A stretch of 64,000 bases of DNA from an uncultured Prevotella sp. (GCA_938028745.1 CALIZL010000080.1:1-64000); one strand, 5' to 3'. Shown: positions 8,570 to 18,140, counted from the stretch's first letter. The notes: generated by a model not told the origin, from the letters alone. Made by a program: numbers and translations.

Positions 8570-8866
8570 TTAGGAGTTAAGGAGTTAAGCCAAATGCTTT
8601 CTAGTGAGTAGTAAAGGAGTAAGGAGTAAAGTAGTAAAGGTAATAAGGATGTAAAGGGACTTTTTTGAGGAGTTAAGGGGGTAAAGCTGTAAAGAAGTAA
8701 AGTTGGTTGCCTATAAAAAAGGTTGCAAGCATTCTTGTTATTTCCTTAATATGGTTATTAGCTAGCGAGTTAGAGACTTTGCTTGGAAGTTAGTGTCCCC
8801 AACAAAACGCTAATGGCGTTACAACTTTACTTCTTTACTACCTCACTACTTTACTACTTAAAAGAG
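8570..8866. repeat. Low-complexity word repeat (AGGAGTTA / GTAAAGG)
   Basis: The 309-bp gap between the GH2 and DUF4434 genes is largely words such as AGGAGTTAAGG and AGTAAAGG, with complementary ACTTTACT words at 8822-8858 that could fold back. Related text lies at 12612-12660, 18190-18236 and 36718-36755. No promoter is evident. Confidence 0.7.
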
Positions 8867-8867
8867 C

Positions 8868-11669
8868 CTATTGCATCTCATCCAACACCAAAACAGGCTG
8901 TTTACCGTCGAGGTCTTGTTGTGCGAAGGTGGCAGTAAGTTCGCGTTCTTCGCCAGGGAAAAGCGTGATGAAGTTGTCGCTCCACATTGTGGGTAGCACC
9001 TCTGCACCGCCTTCGCCCTTGGCAATGTATAGGCGATGCATAAAGGCTAGCTGTGTGGAAGGGTTCTTCACCTTAATGGTCATCACCACGTCGCCATCGC
9101 GTTGTGTTGTTTGCGTATCGAACTTCAAGGGCACCTTGGGCAAGCGCGTTAGTTCACGGAAATCGTTTTTGCCGTCGGCCGTTTGCCAATAGAAATTGTC
9201 TGACACGATGTGACCTTGCTTGTCTACCAGTTGTAGGCGAACGAAATGCACGTTGCTTACGCCCTGCGGAATGGGCACGGCAAACAGTTCGGTAAAGCAG
9301 TCGGCATCAAACGCATGCTGTGGCACCGTTTGTTGCCAAGCCACGTTGAGGTTGTTGTCGTACACTTTCACGTTCACCGTAATGTCGGTTTGTGGCTTGT
9401 GCATCGTGTTGATAACGCTCACCATGCGGTTATGCTCGTTCATCTGTATGTGTAAGGGCTCTAATGCCTTCTTTGCATAGTAGTACCCTGCGTTGGGATT
9501 GAGGAACCAATCGTATATTTGCCACAACACTTGCGGCCATGTTGCATTAAGTTTCCAGAGCATTACGCCCGTGGTTATGTCCCACATGCGGTGGTTGGCT
9601 GCCTCGAACATGGCCCGATAGCTGCCCGCGTTGATGTATTGCGCCCAACGGATGTAGTCTTCGGCCGACGAGGGCTGACCAAACTGCTGACGGATGGCGT
9701 TGTCGTAGGGTTTGAAGGCGTAACTTGACGGCGGACAGCAGATGGAGTCCCAAGCATCGTGGTAGGCCCAAACCTTATCGAGCGGATAGTGTGCATTGCG
9801 CGGACCCTTACCCAAATCGAACACATACTTCTTCATACTCTCGAGCGTAGATACGGCAGGAACACCCATTTCGTTGCGAAACATCTGGTCTTTCACCTCC
9901 AACACCTTATTATAATAATAGGGATGAGGGTACCAAGTGTAGTCGGGTTCGTTCTCATCGGTCATGCCTGTGGGCAGGTCGGGCTTGATGTAGGGTGTAA
10001 GTTTGTCTACATCCCAACCATGACTAGACGTTGCAATGAAGGGGCGAGTGGGGTCGTGCTGCTTAATGTAGGCACGTAGGGGTACGTATAGCTCTTCGCG
10101 CACCATCGTTTCAATCTGCATACACCACAGCGCCAACGAGGGATGGTTGCGGTAACGTTTCACCACATCGTACATGTTGCGCAGTGCAAGGCGCGTATCG
10201 GTGGGATTGTTGAAGGAAGGTTCGCCGGGATAACTGGTCCAGCATTGGAAAAACACCTCCCACATCAGCAGTCCGTACTTGTCGTAAGTTTCCATAACAG
10301 CCTCTGGGGGCGAGGGCATGTCTTCGTTGGCAATCATGTTTACGCCGGCATTAGCCAGCAGTCGGGCCTCGTCGTACATGCGTTTGGGGTTCATATCGAG
10401 CAGCATGTCGGGCTGGATAAAGCCGCCGCGACAGAAAATGCGTTGGCCGTTTACCCAGAAAATGCGGCCATGTTCGCCGTCGCGTTCCTTTAAAGTAGAG
10501 GTGATTTGGCGTATGCCGAAAGTGGTAGACTGCGTGTCGGACACCTTACCGCCCACTTCAAACGTGAGGTCTAGGCGGTGAAGATGTTGCAAGCCATAGC
10601 CATTGGGCCACCACAAGTGGGGATTTTGCACGTTGAGTTGGGCAAACTCTTCGGGCGAACAGTTTACGGTGAGGGTCTTTCCGGCAGGTATGGTGACGCG
10701 CTTTTCGAAGGCGATGGTGGGCATTTGGCCCGGCATCTGCTTTTTATAGGTATGGAAGTCTATCTCTTTTAGCAGGTTGATACGTCCGCGCAACACGCCC
10801 GTTTGGGGCTTGTTGCTTGCGTTTCGCAATTCTGCTTGCACAGATATGCTAGCCTTTGTGGTGTCGGGCAGGTTTAGGTTGGTAACGATGTAGGGGTTTT
10901 CAATCTTCACGTTGTCGGTGTAAGTTAGGTACACGTCTTGATAAAGCCCCATGTTGCGGTCGCGTACCACAGGCGAACAGTCCCAACCGGCCATGAATTT
11001 GAGGGTTACATCCCTGAAAATCTCTTCTCCTTGACCTCTACCCTGCCCGAAAGGGGTGAAGAGATAGCCCGGACGAGGCGTGCCTACGTTGTCTACTTGG
11101 TATATCTTTACGGCCACCACGTTGGGTTTGTCTGCCGAAACAAGGGCTGTTATGTCGTATTTAAAGCGCAAGAACATGCCGGCCATCTGCGTTTTGTTGG
11201 CCACTTGCTTGCCGTTTATCCAAAGGTCGGCGCGATAATTGATGCCGTCGAAGTTGAGCCACACGCGCCTTCCGCGTTCGCCGGCAGGTATGGAGAACTG
11301 CGTGCGGAACCAATAGGGGTGCTTAAAGGGGTTAGGCACGCCCTTAATGTGCGAGTACTTGCTAAGTCCCAATCGGCGGTTTAGGTCGTCGGAGGCATCG
11401 GGTATGCGTAGGTCGTTGAGGTCGAAGTGCGGGTCGGGGTACACATTCTCTTTCACCAAAGCCCCCAATACGCTTGTGGGTATGGTGGCATTGTGCCAGC
11501 GTTGAGGCTTATACGTGCGTAAAGACAATACGCTGCCCGCTTGTGGCACGCGCGTGGTGGACTGCATTTGCCATTGCGTTAGCAACTGCCTACCGTTTTT
11601 TAGGCTGTTGTTGGCGGCGTGCGCCATCGTGAAACAGCACAGGCATACGAGCAAAAACTTTATTCTCAT
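8868..11669 (-). CDS. Glycoside hydrolase family 2, exo-beta-glucosaminidase/mannosidase-like (933 aa)
   Basis: A signal peptide (MRIKFLLVCLCCFTMAHA) predicts export; the frame extends to 11732 but Met at 11669 gives the proper signal. The GH2 order is visible: a sugar-binding jelly roll (WFRTQFSIPAGERGRRVWLN then ADLWINGKQV), an Ig-like domain (residues ~260-390), and a TIM barrel from about residue 410 (GGFIQPDMLLDMNPKRMYDE). Candidate acid/base is E520 in LWCMQIET, where most relatives have WCGGNE; the candidate nucleophile is E600 in FRNEMGVPA. Overall similarity is to the exo-glucosaminidase/endo-mannosidase branch rather than beta-galactosidases. It begins 19 nt after the ROK kinase stop, so the two are co-transcribed. 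Confidence 0.87.
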   Translation of the reverse strand: MRIKFLLVCLCCFTMAHAANNSLKNGRQLLTQWQMQSTTRVPQAGSVLSLRTYKPQRWHNATIPTSVLGALVKENVYPDPHFDLNDLRIPDASDDLNRRLGLSKYSHIKGVPNPFKHPYWFRTQFSIPAGERGRRVWLNFDGINYRADLWINGKQVANKTQMAGMFLRFKYDITALVSADKPNVVAVKIYQVDNVGTPRPGYLFTPFGQGRGQGEEIFRDVTLKFMAGWDCSPVVRDRNMGLYQDVYLTYTDNVKIENPYIVTNLNLPDTTKASISVQAELRNASNKPQTGVLRGRINLLKEIDFHTYKKQMPGQMPTIAFEKRVTIPAGKTLTVNCSPEEFAQLNVQNPHLWWPNGYGLQHLHRLDLTFEVGGKVSDTQSTTFGIRQITSTLKERDGEHGRIFWVNGQRIFCRGGFIQPDMLLDMNPKRMYDEARLLANAGVNMIANEDMPSPPEAVMETYDKYGLLMWEVFFQCWTSYPGEPSFNNPTDTRLALRNMYDVVKRYRNHPSLALWCMQIETMVREELYVPLRAYIKQHDPTRPFIATSSHGWDVDKLTPYIKPDLPTGMTDENEPDYTWYPHPYYYNKVLEVKDQMFRNEMGVPAVSTLESMKKYVFDLGKGPRNAHYPLDKVWAYHDAWDSICCPPSSYAFKPYDNAIRQQFGQPSSAEDYIRWAQYINAGSYRAMFEAANHRMWDITTGVMLWKLNATWPQVLWQIYDWFLNPNAGYYYAKKALEPLHIQMNEHNRMVSVINTMHKPQTDITVNVKVYDNNLNVAWQQTVPQHAFDADCFTELFAVPIPQGVSNVHFVRLQLVDKQGHIVSDNFYWQTADGKNDFRELTRLPKVPLKFDTQTTQRDGDVVMTIKVKNPSTQLAFMHRLYIAKGEGGAEVLPTMWSDNFITLFPGEERELTATFAQQDLDGKQPVLVLDEMQ

Positions 11670-11688
11670 TATCAAAAATGGGTTTGGG

Positions 11689-12588
11689 TTAAGGGTTAGA
11701 CGAGGGGCGCATAAGGCATGCTGCGCCCACAAAACCAGCGTTGTCGGCCAACGATGCCATAACGATGGGGGTGCGTTGGGCGGGCAACGGACAGATGTGC
11801 GCCTGCAAACTGCGCATCATGGCAGGCATAAAGAAGGGATGGGCAGCGGCAATGGAACCACCAAGCAAAACCACATCGGGGTCGATGAGGTTTATGCACC
11901 AGGCCAAAGGCACGGCCAGATGTTGGCCAAAGGTTTCCCATGCGTCGAGCGCATGGCGTTCGCCTTGCTGTGCTCGTTGGTAAACTTCTAGCGAAGAGGC
12001 GTCGGTATGGGCTATTTGTTTGTAGATGTTGGCCACGCCCTGCCCCGAAATGACGTCTTCGATGATGCCTTTTCCGTGGGGCGAACACCATATTTCGCCT
12101 GCTGTGCCAGTGGCACCATTCCATATTTTGCCGTCTACCACCAGCGCACAGCCAATGCCCGTGCCAAGCGTGAAACCCAGAACAGTGCGTTTGTTGCGCG
12201 CCGCACCGAACACGGCCTCGCCCAATACCAGGCAATTGGCATCGTTGTTGAGGGCCACGGGTAGGTCTACGGCCTGTTGCAGAGCCTCGCGCAAGGCGAA
12301 ATGTTGCATGGTGGGTAGCTGCGGACAATCTAAAACCAAGCCCAGGTCGAGGTCGAGTGGTCCGGTAGAACCCACGCCCACGCCCACAACGTCTTGCTTT
12401 TGAAGTCCGTTGGCACGCATCACTTGTCTAATAGACTGTGCGATGTTCTCCACAATCTGTTCTTTCGGCAGATGACTTTGCGTGGCAATCTTAATCGGCG
12501 TGCCGATAACGCGGCCGTCGGTTGCATCTATGGCGCCAGTCATTATCTTTGTTCCGCCTAGGTCTACACCTATAATGATGTTGTTCAT
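11689..12588 (-). CDS. ROK-family sugar kinase (299 aa)
   Basis: The protein starts MNNIIIGVDLGGTKI with the ATP phosphate-binding motif; the frame extends upstream to 12654 but family alignment favours 12588. NNDANCLVLGE carries the catalytic Asp and TLGTGIGCALVVDGK the second phosphate motif. The usual ROK zinc signature (CxCGxxGC) is absent: the corresponding segment is GEIWCSPHGKGIIEDVISG. It likely phosphorylates a hexose or amino-sugar released by the locus's glycosidases, before the SIS isomerase acts. It lies between the MFS transporter and GH2 genes in one minus-strand series. Confidence 0.87.
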   Translation of the reverse strand: MNNIIIGVDLGGTKIMTGAIDATDGRVIGTPIKIATQSHLPKEQIVENIAQSIRQVMRANGLQKQDVVGVGVGSTGPLDLDLGLVLDCPQLPTMQHFALREALQQAVDLPVALNNDANCLVLGEAVFGAARNKRTVLGFTLGTGIGCALVVDGKIWNGATGTAGEIWCSPHGKGIIEDVISGQGVANIYKQIAHTDASSLEVYQRAQQGERHALDAWETFGQHLAVPLAWCINLIDPDVVLLGGSIAAAHPFFMPAMMRSLQAHICPLPAQRTPIVMASLADNAGFVGAACLMRPSSNP

Positions 12589-12611
12589 TGTTGTTTTAAG
12601 TTTATGAGAAT

Positions 12612-12660
12612 CTTTGAGGAGTAAAGGAGTAATGGAGTAAAGGAGTAAAGCCAAATGCCT
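12612..12660. repeat. GGAGTAAA word repeat between ROK and MFS genes
   Basis: Four tandem GGAGTAAA-like words are followed by GCCAAATGCC, the same text as at 8570-8600. It is another member of the intergenic word-repeat class. Confidence 0.6.
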
Positions 12661-12685
12661 TGTTGCTTTGTTGCTGTTTATCTTG

Positions 12686-13900
12686 TCAACGCTCCTTCAT
12701 CCCTTTTCCCCACACGGCCACAGCCATGACGTATGCAAAGGCAACGACATTTACAGCCATGCCCCAAACCATGCCATGGGCGTTGCCAACAGCACCGACA
12801 AGCCAGCCAATGAAAGCTCCGCCCACAATAGCTGTGCCTAAAATGCCTGAGAGCATGCCGTGATCGTGGTTGAAACTGTTGATGACGGCACTGAATAAGG
12901 CCGTGAACGACACACAAGTGAAGTAACCCACAAGGGCAAACGACACCAAGGCCACGCCTTCGCTGCCCAGCATGGCCACCACCAATGCCACCACGGTGAG
13001 GGTGCTGTGCACGATGAAGACCGCACGTTCGCTTACCTTACGCATCAAGGCCGATGCCACCAGCCTGCCCACTGCTTGCAAAAGCCAGAACAAAGCCACG
13101 ATGAGGGCGGTTTTTGAAGGGAAAAGTTGGTGCATAAATGTTGGCTCGGGCCAAAACGATTGGTCGTTGCTGAGGTGGTGAACGTTGTTCATAAAGGTGA
13201 TGATGTACGACGAAACGCCCACTTCGCCGCCTACATAGAGAAAGATGCCCAAGGCATAAACCAGCACCAAAGGGTTGCCACAGAGATGGAAAAACCTACC
13301 CAGGTTTAGCCGTTCGTCGGCATTGGTGGTGGTCTTTGGGAAGTGGGCGAAGGCTACTACCACGAATATCACGGCATTAACCACTGCCAGGAGCAGGTAA
13401 ATGGTGGTCCAACTGAGGTTGTTGGCTTGTAAAACGGGTACGATGAGCGGACTAAGTGCGTAACCCAAAGCACCAATACCAATGATGAGGGTTAGGTTAG
13501 ACGTGTAGCGCGATGGTTGGTCGAGCACCCGCACAAAGGGATTGCCCGCTATCTGCACAGCCGTTACACCCGTGCCGATGAGAAATACAGACACGATAAC
13601 CGCCCAAGCCGCGGCACTGAGGTAGCAAAGGGCTGAACCTGTGCCCATCAATGCCGTGCCCAAAAGCAACACAGACTTTGCCCCGAAACGGTCGGTAAGC
13701 AGTCCAAAAGGTATCGACGTTAGTCCATAGGCCAAGAAGAAGGCCAAGGGCAACAGGGCGGCCACACCTAGCGACACGCCATATTGCGCCTGAAAACGGT
13801 CGATGGCCACGCCTATAACCGACGTTAGAAGGCCAAACACCACGTATATCAAGGCTGTGATGCCCAGCAATAAGGTTTTTCTTTCGCCACTGTTGCCCAT
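12686..13900 (-). CDS. MFS sugar transporter, FucP/NagP-like (404 aa)
   Basis: This is an inner-membrane secondary transporter with about twelve hydrophobic segments, probably proton-coupled sugar import. The motif AGNPFVRVL and the loop FGLLTDRFGAKSVLLLG resemble the fucose/glucose-galactose/N-acetylglucosamine FHS subgroup. An ATG at 13918 overlaps the SIS stop as ATGA; however AAGGAGGG lies a few bases before the ATG at 13900 (MGNSGERKTLL), and I prefer this start. It links periplasmic hydrolysis by GH2 and the propeller enzyme with the ROK kinase and SIS isomerase in the cytosol. Confidence 0.88.
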   Translation of the reverse strand: MGNSGERKTLLLGITALIYVVFGLLTSVIGVAIDRFQAQYGVSLGVAALLPLAFFLAYGLTSIPFGLLTDRFGAKSVLLLGTALMGTGSALCYLSAAAWAVIVSVFLIGTGVTAVQIAGNPFVRVLDQPSRYTSNLTLIIGIGALGYALSPLIVPVLQANNLSWTTIYLLLAVVNAVIFVVVAFAHFPKTTTNADERLNLGRFFHLCGNPLVLVYALGIFLYVGGEVGVSSYIITFMNNVHHLSNDQSFWPEPTFMHQLFPSKTALIVALFWLLQAVGRLVASALMRKVSERAVFIVHSTLTVVALVVAMLGSEGVALVSFALVGYFTCVSFTALFSAVINSFNHDHGMLSGILGTAIVGGAFIGWLVGAVGNAHGMVWGMAVNVVAFAYVMAVAVWGKGMKER

Positions 13901-13914
13901 CGTTCGCCCTCCTT

Positions 13915-14979
13915 TCATTCGGTTACGGTTACTTTTGCACCGCGCGAAAAGCTGCCTGCCTCGAAACCATGACGTTTGGCATACTCGTCGATGAAGAGCT
14001 GCAAGGGCACGATGCTTAAGATGGAGAACAGGAATTCGTCTTGTTCGTCTACGTAAACGGGCAGTATATTATCTGTTACATGCTGTGCAGCATCGTGCGA
14101 ATTGGTGATAAGCCATACGCGTCCGCCAAAACCTGCAATGTCTTCGGCCATCTTCAGACTTTGTTCGAGCGTGCGCCCCTCGGATGCAAACAGCACCGAC
14201 TTAAAGCCAGGAGCAACCATTTCCATTGGTCCGTGCCTGAATTCGCCGCCCAAGATACCCGTTGCGGCAATGTGAGTGGCCTCTTTAAACATCAAGGCAC
14301 TTTGGCTGGCGGTGGAGAACGACGGGCCACGGGCGATGATTTGCAACGTGGTGAGGTCGCCAAGGAAGTCGAGTCCCTTGTCCAGCCATTGGTCGTGGCT
14401 TGCCAACATGTCTTCGAACTTGGCTTGTAAGCCTGCCAATTGGCGTTGCGTGTGGGCGTTCCAGCGGTCGCTAAGATACAATCCCAAGATGCAAGCGGCC
14501 AAGGAAGTGAGCACATAGGTCTTTGTTGAGGTCATCTCTTCGCGGCCGCCCTTGCACAATAGGGCCACATCTGCCTTTCTTGCAAGTGCGCTATCCTCCT
14601 CGTTGACAATACCTACGCAGTACACCGACTGCGGCAGACGCTCTAAAACCTCTTTAATCTCGTAGCTTTCGCCCGACTGCGAGGCGCAAACCAACAGCGT
14701 GGGGCGGTTGAGCAGCAAGAGATTGTAGTGCAACAGTTCGCTCGTGTTGATGTAATGGGCGTGAATGCCCTGTTGGTTGAACAGGCTTGCGGCTGCAAAC
14801 GAGATGAAGAACGAGCTGCCCATGCCCGTAAACACCACGTCGTGGATGTTACGTTGGGCGATGGCCTCCCTCGTTTTACGCAAGAGTTCCATGCCTTCGG
14901 GGGCGGAATAGAAGTGGATGATGTTGCCAATGGCAGCAGGTTGTTCCAGTATTTCGGTAAGAAACTTATTGGTTGACAT
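13915..14979 (-). CDS. Double-SIS amino-sugar isomerase/deaminase, GlmS C-domain-like (354 aa)
   Basis: Two SIS domains are present without the glutaminase domain of GlmS. SQSGES marks the phosphosugar loop. GlmS catalytic features are retained: Glu in FKEATH (233), His in GEFRHGP (249) and the C-terminal Lys in RGAKVTVTE (349). Glutaminase-less relatives deaminate glucosamine-6-phosphate to fructose-6-phosphate or act on other amino-sugar phosphates, which would suit a catabolic locus. The frame runs up to 15087, but MSTNKFLTEILEQP at 14979 is the natural start. The stop overlaps the MFS reading frame. Confidence 0.86.
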   Translation of the reverse strand: MSTNKFLTEILEQPAAIGNIIHFYSAPEGMELLRKTREAIAQRNIHDVVFTGMGSSFFISFAAASLFNQQGIHAHYINTSELLHYNLLLLNRPTLLVCASQSGESYEIKEVLERLPQSVYCVGIVNEEDSALARKADVALLCKGGREEMTSTKTYVLTSLAACILGLYLSDRWNAHTQRQLAGLQAKFEDMLASHDQWLDKGLDFLGDLTTLQIIARGPSFSTASQSALMFKEATHIAATGILGGEFRHGPMEMVAPGFKSVLFASEGRTLEQSLKMAEDIAGFGGRVWLITNSHDAAQHVTDNILPVYVDEQDEFLFSILSIVPLQLFIDEYAKRHGFEAGSFSRGAKVTVTE

Positions 14980-15056
14980 ATTCATTAACTGTTGTGCAAG
15001 CATGTACGCGCAAGGCGAACATGCCTGCAATGAAACATTACAAATGGCGTTTCGCC

Positions 15057-15983
15057 TTATTTTGTCTTCATCATGCGCATAACCCACTGGCCTTTCGAGA
15101 GGTCGGTGCAGTGCGAATAAGTTACGTAGAGCTGCCCGTCGAGCACGTATTGGAAGGCGCAGGCATCGTTTTTATAAAGCACGGGGTTGTTGGTTACGCG
15201 CTGGTAGCCGCGGTCTACCTCCTTAGACGAGAACGCATTGGTAACCCATTTGGTGTGGGTGTCGTCGCTAAACTCTTCTACGAGCAGGTAATATGTGCCG
15301 CCATGATAGGCAACGGAGGGTGCGGCAAGGGTTTTGTTGGATGTAACCACCTCGTAACTCTTTTGCTGTGGCAGGTCGGCCACACGCTTACTTTTCTTTA
15401 CCAGCACGTTCCAACGTGGGTTGTTTTTCGCTCTTTCGGTACCATTATAATAGAAAAGATAGAAAAAGCCGTCGTTCTTATTAAAGTAGATAAAGGGGTT
15501 TTGGTTTTGTTGACCATCGGCGTATGGCACAACAACGCGCTTGTTGTCGAAGTCGATGCCGTTTTCGCTCTCGGCCATAACGATGCGACTGTCTTTATTT
15601 GGACCCTTATATTCGGCGTAAAACATGTAGAACTTGCCGTCGCTCATCACCACAGTGGGCCATCGGCAGTTGGCTGCGATGATGGGATTGGCCTCGTACT
15701 TCACCCAATCGGTGAGGTTATTGCTACGCACCAGTCCTGCTTTACGAAAGTGTACGTCGTTTTCGTAATGGTCGAGACCATAGTAGCCCCAGTATTTATA
15801 GCCGTCTTTGTTGGCCTCGACTACCGAGAAAGTGTGCACGGTGCCGGCATCCCAGCCGCATTTGTCGCCTTGAATAACCAGTTGGTCGTCTACTACTTGG
15901 GGATAAACCTTGCTTTGAGCCTTTGCTCCAACCGTGGCCACGGCAAGCGACGCCACGGCCAGAAACATTTTCATTGTTCTCAT
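15057..15983 (-). CDS. Secreted five-bladed beta-propeller glycosidase-like protein (308 aa)
   Basis: A signal peptide ends at AKAQ; no lipobox is seen, so the product is probably periplasmic. The sequence repeats propeller-blade patterns: YWGYYGLDHYEND, RWPTVVMSDGKFYMFYAEY, IVMAESENGIDF, NPFIYFNKNDGFFYLFYY, APSVAYHGGTYYLLVEEF and FQYVLDGQLYVTYS. These resemble GH43/GH32/GH130-type propellers. GH43-like proteins use three acidic residues; D75 or a nearby Asp and E187-region residues are candidates, but I cannot assign them. It lies between the DeoR regulator and the SIS gene. Confidence 0.7.
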   Translation of the reverse strand: MRTMKMFLAVASLAVATVGAKAQSKVYPQVVDDQLVIQGDKCGWDAGTVHTFSVVEANKDGYKYWGYYGLDHYENDVHFRKAGLVRSNNLTDWVKYEANPIIAANCRWPTVVMSDGKFYMFYAEYKGPNKDSRIVMAESENGIDFDNKRVVVPYADGQQNQNPFIYFNKNDGFFYLFYYNGTERAKNNPRWNVLVKKSKRVADLPQQKSYEVVTSNKTLAAPSVAYHGGTYYLLVEEFSDDTHTKWVTNAFSSKEVDRGYQRVTNNPVLYKNDACAFQYVLDGQLYVTYSHCTDLSKGQWVMRMMKTK

Positions 15984-16069
15984 TTCTTATCGTTGTTTTT
16001 TGTGTTAAATGCAATTCTTTGAATCCTTGCATCTCGCACACAACCACCCCTGAGAACAGTTGGAGGGCC

Positions 16070-16861
16070 TCACACCATGAATATGTCGATTTCGTTTTCG
16101 CTCAGTTGTTGAAACTCTTCTTCGCTTAGATGTTTCGTTGTGATAAGCTTATCTATGGCGTTGAGGGGCGAAATAACGCCCAAACTGCGCCTGCCGAACT
16201 TGGATGCGTCTACTAAGAGGAACACTTCGCCGGCAGATTCCATCATCACCCTACTTGTTTTGGCCTCGTTGATGTCGGGCGTAGTTAGTCCGATGTTCAT
16301 GTCCACGCCGTCTACACCCATGAAAAGCTTGTCGGCCGACACCTTTCTGAGCGTGTCGTCGGCCAATGGACCCACCATCGTAGCGGCCATTTTGAGCAGA
16401 TTTCCGCCCACAACGATAACCTCTACGCTGGTATCACTTAGGTCGCTGGCTATGTTTAAGGCGTTAGTGATAACCACCAGTCGCTTAAAGTTGCGCAGTT
16501 CTTTGGCCAAAAGGCTGGTTGTAGAGCCCGAATCGAGGATGATGGTATCGCCTTCGGCCACAAAAGTGGCGGCCTTGCGCACAATTCTAATCTTCTCTTC
16601 GAGGTTAATCTTCTCCTTTTCGTTAAGCGCTTGGCCTGGATAAAGCCGGTTTACCTTCACCGCTCCACCGTGGGTGCGTTTCAACAAGCCACGCTTTTCT
16701 AGCAACAAGAGGTCTTTTCGCAGCGTTACGGGCGTGGTATTCAGTTCGTCTACCAAGTCTTTCGTAACAATTCTTCCCTCTCGTTCCAGCTTTTCGGCAA
16801 TCGTTTGCAGTCGTTCTTCCTGAAAAACGATGTTGTCTGCCTGTGTGTTATGCTGCTCCAT
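16070..16861 (-). CDS. DeoR/GlpR-family transcriptional regulator (263 aa)
   Basis: An N-terminal winged HTH (residues ~15-65: RIVTKDLVDELNTTPVTLRK, then LKRTHGGAVKV) precedes a sugar-phosphate-sensing domain (ILDSGSTTSLLAKEL, VVITNALNIASDL, VVGGNLLKMAATMVGP). DeoR proteins are usually repressors released by a phosphorylated sugar. Here the likely inducer is the product of the ROK kinase or SIS enzyme. Many Bacteroidetes glycan loci use hybrid two-component or SusR regulators instead, and none is present. Met at 16861 is preferred over a frame reaching 16984; a TATCTTTG -7 box lies at 16899-16892. Confidence 0.9.
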   Translation of the reverse strand: MEQHNTQADNIVFQEERLQTIAEKLEREGRIVTKDLVDELNTTPVTLRKDLLLLEKRGLLKRTHGGAVKVNRLYPGQALNEKEKINLEEKIRIVRKAATFVAEGDTIILDSGSTTSLLAKELRNFKRLVVITNALNIASDLSDTSVEVIVVGGNLLKMAATMVGPLADDTLRKVSADKLFMGVDGVDMNIGLTTPDINEAKTSRVMMESAGEVFLLVDASKFGRRSLGVISPLNAIDKLITTKHLSEEEFQQLSENEIDIFMV

Positions 16862-16891
16862 AATTCGATGATGTGATGTTGTTCTACCTCG

Positions 16892-16899
16892 CAAAGATA
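16892..16899 (-). promoter_or_regulatory. -7 box for the DeoR gene
   Basis: The minus strand reads TATCTTTG, 30 nt before the ATG. No clear TTTG box is found 19-20 nt upstream. It suggests that the regulator and downstream catabolic genes can be transcribed separately from susCD. Confidence 0.5.
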
Positions 16900-17120
16900 C
16901 ACAATTTGCTTTGTTTTTGTTTCGCATTTGTTGTTTTTTATATCGTTTTCGGCAGCTCGGCGAACATGTGCGAGCCCGCTTCAACGTTTTTTCCGCAACG
17001 TTTGCGAGGTGTGGTTGTTGTGCAAGATGTCAAAGAGCGCATGTCGTTTGCCAGTCCGCCGGTACGCATTTGGCACAACGGCTTTCAACGACTGCAACGT
17101 TATTTGTTGTGTTTTGGATA

Positions 17121-17960
17121 TTATTTCTTTCGTTTAAAGCTCCATCCCCAGCCTTCTCCCGAGCCGGGTGCAGCGCTTGGTGCCTTTTGCATTTGCCAAA
17201 GAACAAGCTCGTCTTCGGTGAGTTTCATTATCTGATACACGCCCGTAGCCGTTGCGGCAGGCTGCGTACAGCCCACGGCATGGTCTAGGATGTAGGGGTT
17301 TTTCACCGTTAGCGTGCGCTTTTCGGCATCTAGTACGAACGTACCTTTAACGCCAGCATCGCCTGCCACATGGTGATAGGTGTAGTTAACGCCTCCATTG
17401 AGGTCGAAAACCATTTCTCCCTTGATGTCGGGCGTTATCCTTTCGCACTGCCCCCAGCTAGACGAGGGCATCCAGTTATTGGGATAATTCACCAAGTCGC
17501 CTGTGGTTTGGTAGCAATAATCGGGCTTACCCGTCTGCGTATCGGTGTTATACACCCATGTTGCACCCTTTCCGCCGCCCGTTAGTTCTTTCCAAAGCGG
17601 TTTCTCTGCCATCGTGGGGTCGGCCGAAGTAACGGTGTATGTCGTGTCGGCACTAACCTCTTGCGCCCCTTCTCCATAGATGGTAACGCTCACGTTGTAG
17701 TTTCCGGGCAGCGGATAGTAAGCCGTTGCAGTGTCTCTACCAGGTGCAATAACCTGTCCGTTGCCCAAATCCCAGCTATAAATAAAGCCGTTGTCGGCCC
17801 AAGCCTTGAAAACGGGATTGTAGGGATCGGCATCGTTTATCGTTATGTGTGGGTTTGATGGGCCTGGCCCCATCTTCCCCGTTTTGCTTTCTTGTGGTTC
17901 GCAGGCGGCGAAACATATCACTGCCACCGCAAGAGCGAACATACTATGTTTGGCATTCAT
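17121..17960 (-). CDS. PKD-domain surface lipoprotein of the glycan locus (279 aa)
   Basis: The signal peptide ends with lipobox CFAAC (Cys 20). A PKD/Ig-like domain spans about residues 35-110 (YSWDLGNGQVI, YPLPGNYNVSVTIYG, TTYTV). The C-terminal ~160 residues form an aromatic-rich beta domain (MVFDLNGGVNYTYHH, TFVLDAEKRTLTVKNPYILD) ending in a DELVLWQMQK strand. It occupies the SusE/F-like slot after SusD and probably binds glycan at the cell surface. No catalytic motif is seen. Confidence 0.75.
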   Translation of the reverse strand: MNAKHSMFALAVAVICFAACEPQESKTGKMGPGPSNPHITINDADPYNPVFKAWADNGFIYSWDLGNGQVIAPGRDTATAYYPLPGNYNVSVTIYGEGAQEVSADTTYTVTSADPTMAEKPLWKELTGGGKGATWVYNTDTQTGKPDYCYQTTGDLVNYPNNWMPSSSWGQCERITPDIKGEMVFDLNGGVNYTYHHVAGDAGVKGTFVLDAEKRTLTVKNPYILDHAVGCTQPAATATGVYQIMKLTEDELVLWQMQKAPSAAPGSGEGWGWSFKRKK

Positions 17961-18140
17961 TGTCGTATGTTTTGTTTGGTTGTGTTAATAACTTCAGTTG
18001 ACGAGATAAGTAGCCGCAGGGCAACAAGGTATATGGCTTAACTCCTTAACTCCTAGAAGTGAAAAAGTGAAAAGGTGAAAAGATGGCTAACGCCCTTTAA
18101 AGTTGTTTAGCGGTTTCTAGATTTCTAGTTCATTCTAGCT

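Noticed and set aside
14973..16022. Plus-strand 349-codon frame over the SIS/propeller region
   Set aside because: It runs antisense across two supported genes and their spacer; no domain is visible.
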